From: Neopestalotiopsis rosae
Taxonomy: Eukaryota > Ascomycota > Sordariomycetes > Amphisphaeriales > Sporocadaceae
Direction of reading: 5' to 3'
NCBI GenBank assembly: GCA_023078685.1
Contig: JALGAS010000007.1
Span: 372,001 to 436,000, forward strand
DNA: 64,000 nt
Of the stretch, positions 59,590 through 64,000 are shown one piece after another. Positions within the stretch are counted from its first letter, which is position 1. The number at the start of each line of letters is the position of its first letter. A program made the translations under genes and the position numbers. Under the pieces are notes generated by a model that was given only the letters and a program-made list of their open reading frames with translations, had not been told where the DNA came from and made no database searches.

Positions 59590-62500
59590 TTAGATCTTTA
59601 GGCTCTCGAGGTATTTCCTAGCAGCCTCGACACCTTCGTCGATCTTGTCCGCGTTCGTACCACGGCCCTGTCGGACGGGCTCCTTGCCACCAGCCTGTCC
59701 GCCAACAACCTGGGCGACAGCAGTCGACCAGGCCTCGGCAGTCACACCCTGGGAAGCGAGGTCCTGGATAATTGTCAGTATTGGGCACGTCTGCTTGGAT
59801 CGAAAATTCGGTGAAACTTACTGTGCCGACATATACGGCGTGAGCAACAGCACCTTCCCTGGGGCTGCCACCAAGCAGGTAAACAGACTTGGTCTTGTCC
59901 TTGGTCTGGTAGTGCTTGAGAACGTCCGACATGGCCTTGGGATTGGCAGAGATCGGGAGGTGGCCAATGAAGTACTTGGAGTCCTTGTTCTCGTCCTTGG
60001 CGAAATGAGCGGCAACTGTGTCGAGAGCAGTTTTGCTCTCGGCCTTTTGACGCTTCTTCTGTTCGTCGGTAACGCTCTTGATAGTCTTGGCAAACTTGGT
60101 CCTCAGCTCGTCCTTGGTCACGGCGGACACAACGAGGCCGTTGAGCTCAAACTGGGTAGACTTGACCTTGTCCTCCTTCTCGGGACCGAAGGGGAGCGCG
60201 TCGATCTCGTCGATACGCTTGGAGAACTCGGCAGCCTCTCGTTGCACAGCATGGGCAGCATCTCCAGTGTAGGCGACCAGACGACGGATACCCTTGGCGA
60301 TACCGCTCTCTTCAACAATGACCAGGTCCTTGATGATGCCAGTCTGGTCGACGTGCGTGCCACCACAGAACTCAACGCTGACCTTGCGCCATTCGGGGTT
60401 CTCCGGGTTCTCGAGGAGCATATCCACATCGATACCTACCGAGACAACGCGAACTGGGTTGGGGTAAGTCTCTCCAAATACAGCACGTACACCATTGATC
60501 TGTCGAGCAGTGTCGAGATCAACGTCCTTGGAGTAGATCTTGCAGTTTTGTCTAATGTAGGCGTTCGACATGTCTTCAATCTTCTTGAGCTCAGGAACTG
60601 TGACCTGAGCCTTGTGGGAGAAATCGAAGCGCAGCTTGTCCTGGTCGACCATGGAACCCTTCTGGTTGATATCATCGCCCAAAACTTCCCTGAGAGAGTG
60701 GTTAAGGATGTGTGTACCACTATGGTTGTTGCGAATGGGCTGTCTGCGCAGTTCATCGTATTCGGAAATCACCTCATCGCCAGCCTGGAGCTGTCCATAC
60801 TCGAGGTAACCGTTATGGAGGACGTAACCACCAAACTGTTGGACGTCAAGAACCTTGAATTCGGCAGCACCATCAATAACAATGCGACCAGTGTCAGCAA
60901 CCTGACCACCTTGCTCGGCGTAGAAGTTGGTCTTGTCGAGCAAAACACCAACCGGCGTGTTGGGGGCAATATCCTTGGTCGACTTGACGAATTCGGTGCC
61001 AGTGAAAATCAGCTGTACCTTGGCCTTGATGTCTCCCTTCTGGAACTTGGCCTCGTCGTTGGGCGTCGGGATGCGGAGCTTGTCCTTGAGCTCCGAAATC
61101 TGGTGAACATTGAGCTTGGCAAAGGTCTGCACGGCATCCTTGACGGCCTTGCTAGCTTCGCGGGCCTTCTCTCTGGCAACGGCAACCTCCTCCTCATCAA
61201 TGTCAAGACCTCTCTCCTCGGCCATCAGCTTGGTCAAGTCCTCGGGGAAACCAAATGTGTCGTATAGCCTCCACACATCAGCACCCGAGAGCTTCTTCTT
61301 CTCGCTGTTGGCAGCCACAGCAGCGTATTTCTCGAATTGCTTCTCGCCACGGTCGAGTGTGCGCGCGAAAGCCTCCTCCTCTTCATCCAGGATCTCCTTG
61401 ATGTCATGCTGCTTCTTGACAATCTCTGGGAATTGCTCACCCATCTGTTCCACAAGGGCGGGCAAGACCTTGGAGAAGAAGGAACCAATCTCAGCACCAA
61501 AGTACTTGCGGGCGTAACGAACACCTCTGCGGAGAACTCGTCGCACAACATATCCTCTGCCATCGTTGTTTGGCACGGCGCCGTCTGAGATGGCAAAAGT
61601 GAGCAGTCTAATGTGGTCGGCGACGACGCGGTAGGCAGTGTCAAGACCATCGGTATCGTCCTTTCCGTACTTGTCGGTATATTCCCTGGCGCCAGTGACC
61701 TTTTGGATCTGGGCAAATAGTGGGGTGAAGATATCTGTGGCGTAGTTGGAGGACTTGTCCTGCAGCGCAGAGACAAGGCGCTCGAAACCCATACCAGTGT
61801 CAATGTGCTTGGCAGGAAGAGGCTTTAGAGACTTGTCCTTTTGTCTGTCGAATTGCATGAAAACGTTGTTCCAGACCTCAACAACCAAGGGGTCATCCAT
61901 ATTGACCAGGTGAGCAGCGTTACGCCCACCAACCTTGTCGTAGTGAATTTCACTGCAAGGTCCGCAAGGGCCTTGGTCGCCCATCTCCCAGAAGTTGTCC
62001 TTCATGTTACCCGGGAGGATGTGGTCTTCAGGTACACCTACCGACAGCCACAGGTTCTTGGCCTCCAGGTCGGGCTCGAGGTTCATGGCCGGGTTTCCTT
62101 CAAAGTAGGTGACATAAAGTCTGGAGGGGTCCAAGCCGTAGACCTTTGTCAGGAGTTCCCACGACCAGGTAATGGCCTCCTTCTTGAAGTAGTCTCCAAA
62201 GGACCAGTTGCCCAACATCTCGAAGAATGTCTATACCGCGAGTTAGATCTGCCGAATGGACAGAGGCAATTGGTAAGCCATGGAGCAACATACGTGGTGA
62301 TAACTGTCTTTGCCGACATCGTCAAGATCCTATCCAACACATTGTTAGCCAGAGGAGGGCGAGGTTTCGGGTTGCTTTCGAAGGGCGCATACGTTGTGCT
62401 TGCCACCAGCGCGGATACACTGTTACGGAGAGTTAGTGAATAAGTTTCTTTGAGCGGTCTCTTCTTCTTGCAGACGGATCACATACCTTCTGCGTATCCA

Positions 62501-62873
62501 CGGCACGCTTCAGCTTGGAGAGGTCATCGGTGCTGGCAACGGTTCCGAGGAAGATGGGCTTGAACTGGTTCATGCCAGCATTGGTGAAGAGGAGGGTGGG
62601 GTCATTGTGCGGGACGACGGAGCCAGACGGGACTGTAGGAAGAAGATAAATGATCAGCCAGGACGTTCAAAAGAAGGCGAGAGAGTGTAGCTGCGTGATA
62701 ATCGCATCGCCAATTCAGAATGCCATTCGAATTGTTGTGTGGGCGGTTGGTGGTGCTGGTGCTGGTGCTGGTGCTCGTGATGCATATTTACCGATCGTGT
62801 GGCCGCGCTCGGCGAAGAAATCGAAGAAGGTCTGGCGAACCTTGACACCCGTCCACTCGCCTTGCGACGACAT
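59590..62873 (-). CDS. ALA1: Alanyl-tRNA synthetase
   Basis: Six exons: 62873-62792, 62632-62487, 62419-62393 (27 nt), 62329-62294 (36 nt), 62230-59822 and 59763-59590; 957 residues from [20 protein letters not shown], essentially the length of yeast Ala1. It charges tRNA-Ala. The class II core is in the N-terminal exons (motif 1 region [21 protein letters not shown]; then [21 protein letters not shown] and [20 protein letters not shown]). The central tRNA-recognition region follows, then the editing domain with HxxxH in [12 protein letters not shown] and the CxxxH-type [10 protein letters not shown], then the C-Ala domain. The last intron is needed for the true end [14 protein letters not shown]...LESLKI. 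An in-frame ATG at 63359 adds 162 residues with an Arg/Ser-rich start typical of mitochondrial targeting, so one gene probably makes both isoforms. Confidence 0.96.
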
Positions 62874-63359
62874 TGTGGCGGCGGCGGTTGCTGAAGTTGT
62901 TCTTGATGTAGAAAACGGCCTCGAGGCAAAATACTGGCGGGTGGCTCGAAGAGTCGCAGTCTTTCGATGTCTTATCGCAGCAGAAGTGATCAACAGGTCT
63001 CGAGAATAATTTCTGGCAGCGGTGGGGGAGTATATGTCTGTCGACGTAAAAGTATGGAGGGGTAATGGCAGTAGCTTGGGATTGGGGGCGGCGTCTGCAG
63101 TCAGGGTCGCGGTCGGGGTCGTCCGTGCTGGGACTTGGGCTGGGACTGGGACTGGTGCTGGGGGGTATCTGGTGGGCGCTGCTGCTGTAGTGGATGGGAC
63201 CTTTTGGAGCTGGAGCTGGAGCCGCGGCGTTGGTGGTGGTAGTGGTGGTTGGAATTCTGGTGCTTCTGCTGCTAAGCTGGTAGCAGACCCGCGCTGATAG
63301 AAACTTCTACAAGAGTGAGTCAGGCCGCTATAAGCCGACGACGCCCGCCTTTGGAGCAT
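62874..63359 (-). CDS. ALA1: In-frame N-terminal extension of AlaRS (putative mitochondrial isoform)
   Basis: The frame of the AlaRS first exon stays open for 162 codons upstream of the cytosolic start, back to an ATG at 63359. The first residues, MLQRRASSAYSGLTHSCRSF, are Arg/Ser-rich and lack acidic residues, as mitochondrial presequences do; a second such stretch, RATRQYFASRPFSTSRTTSA, sits directly before the cytosolic MSSQ. The middle is Pro/Gln/Ala-rich. Fungi usually have a single AlaRS gene serving both compartments, so alternative initiation here is a sound inference. Which upstream codon is used is not decided by the sequence alone. Confidence 0.65.
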
Positions 63360-63703
63360 TGAATCTTCATCCGTCCAATTTAGATGTTTGGATGCAACAA
63401 CGCTGAGTCAAAAACGACGAATACAAGTGATCGCATAAGCCACAGCCACACAGCAGCAATTGACTGATCAGGTCTGATTGACCGATTGATTGGTGACTCG
63501 AACCTCCGCGTTCGCAGCTGCCCTTGCTTTTGCTCAAACGACGACGACAAGGCTGATAAGGAAAAGAGTCGATTGGCTTTGATTGAGCGGCCAAGTCTGA
63601 CTGATTTGACCTCGAGTCCCGAAATTGGATTTACCCAAGGTTAGGCGGACTGGCGGAATAGCCTACCCAGCTTCCCTCCATCATCAGGGCCCCCCAAACC
63701 CAA
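63360..63703. promoter_or_regulatory. Divergent promoter between AlaRS and the right-edge gene
   Basis: About 344 bp separate the most upstream AlaRS ATG from the start of the next gene on the plus strand. Repeated GATTGA/TGATTGA-type words occur near 63460-63590. No further element could be assigned. Confidence 0.45.
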
Positions 63704-64000
63704 ATGGACGTTGAACTTGGACCGAGCTCCCAGAGCCAACCGGGATTTTACTACCGCCGGGACTTCGACCAGGGCTCTAGCAGCGCTGGCTATGGGCGCG
63801 CTGTAGCGGGCGCTGCCAACGGTGCCGCTATGGGGGATTTACAAGTCAATTCCCTTCCAGTACAGCCCCCAGCGGCCAATGACCAAACGCCCGTTTACTC
63901 ATGGGCGCCAGCGCAACCGATATCAGTAACGTCCACCACCGTCGATAATGACCCTGCGACGAGCACGCGCAAGATGCGCAAGCGAAAAGCCGAAACACAG
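63704..64000 (+). CDS. N-terminal part of an unrecognised protein, cut by the window edge
   Basis: ATG at 63704 opens a frame that stays open for 99 codons to the last base of the window. It begins MDVELGPSSQSQPGFYYRRD and continues as a Ser/Ala/Pro-rich region ending with the basic stretch STRKMRKRKAETQ. The composition and terminal basic cluster look like the disordered lead-in to a DNA-binding domain of a fungal nuclear regulator, but the domain itself is outside. Function therefore cannot be assigned. The start has no upstream competitor in frame nearby. Confidence 0.65.
   Translation, partial: MDVELGPSSQSQPGFYYRRDFDQGSSSAGYGRAVAGAANGAAMGDLQVNSLPVQPPAANDQTPVYSWAPAQPISVTSTTVDNDPATSTRKMRKRKAETQ

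Noticed and set aside
59645..61267. 540-codon plus-strand open frame opposite AlaRS
   Set aside because: It is the antisense shadow of a highly codon-biased gene; the minus strand has unmistakable AlaRS motifs.
1..64000. CRISPR arrays, rRNA, biosynthetic PKS/NRPS genes, transposases
   Set aside because: None seen; the fungal character makes CRISPR unlikely, and no KS/A-domain or transposase signature was found in any frame.

Overview
The window looks like nuclear DNA of a filamentous ascomycete, most likely a sordariomycete and possibly Hypocreales (an inference from gene families and intron style, not a computed placement). Genes lie on both strands without operons. Introns are short (about 46-120 nt), GT-AG, often with a CTAAC/CTGAC-type branch site, and most exon joins given here were checked for phase by hand.

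Left part (1-29.6 kb) is accessory-like and gene-poor. It holds a divergent pair encoding a membrane-anchored SAM methyltransferase and an FAD-dependent amine-oxidase-fold protein (1.3-4.5 kb); a tiny predicted lipid-anchored protein (8.1-8.4 kb); two paralogous DUF6594-type membrane proteins (11.3-12.7 and 19.7-21.1 kb) with the same five-exon architecture; an unrecognised, possibly disrupted gene with an acidic repeat tail (21.5-22.8 kb); and a 14-exon full-length ABCC transporter (23.4-28.5 kb). Between them are multi-kilobase stretches in which I find no convincing gene.

Right part (29.6-64 kb) carries mostly conserved housekeeping genes: an SRPK-like kinase with a C-terminal membrane anchor, TRAX (translin partner), the GPI mannosyltransferase PIG-M/GPI14, an F-box protein, a secreted proteinase-K-like subtilisin, squalene synthase (ERG9), a UDP-rhamnose-type epimerase/reductase, a Caj1-type DnaJ, a small four-CxxC protein, a 5-formyl-THF cyclo-ligase-like protein and cytosolic/mitochondrial alanyl-tRNA synthetase. 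The beginning of one more gene runs off the right edge. A second gene-poor stretch (38.7-45.0 kb) lies inside this part and contains simple repeats.

No transposase, reverse transcriptase, CRISPR array, rRNA or intact tRNA was recognised. The items most worth following up are the methyltransferase/FAD pair, the DUF6594 duplication, the 91-residue lipidation-motif protein, the membrane-anchored kinase and the in-frame mitochondrial-type extension of AlaRS.
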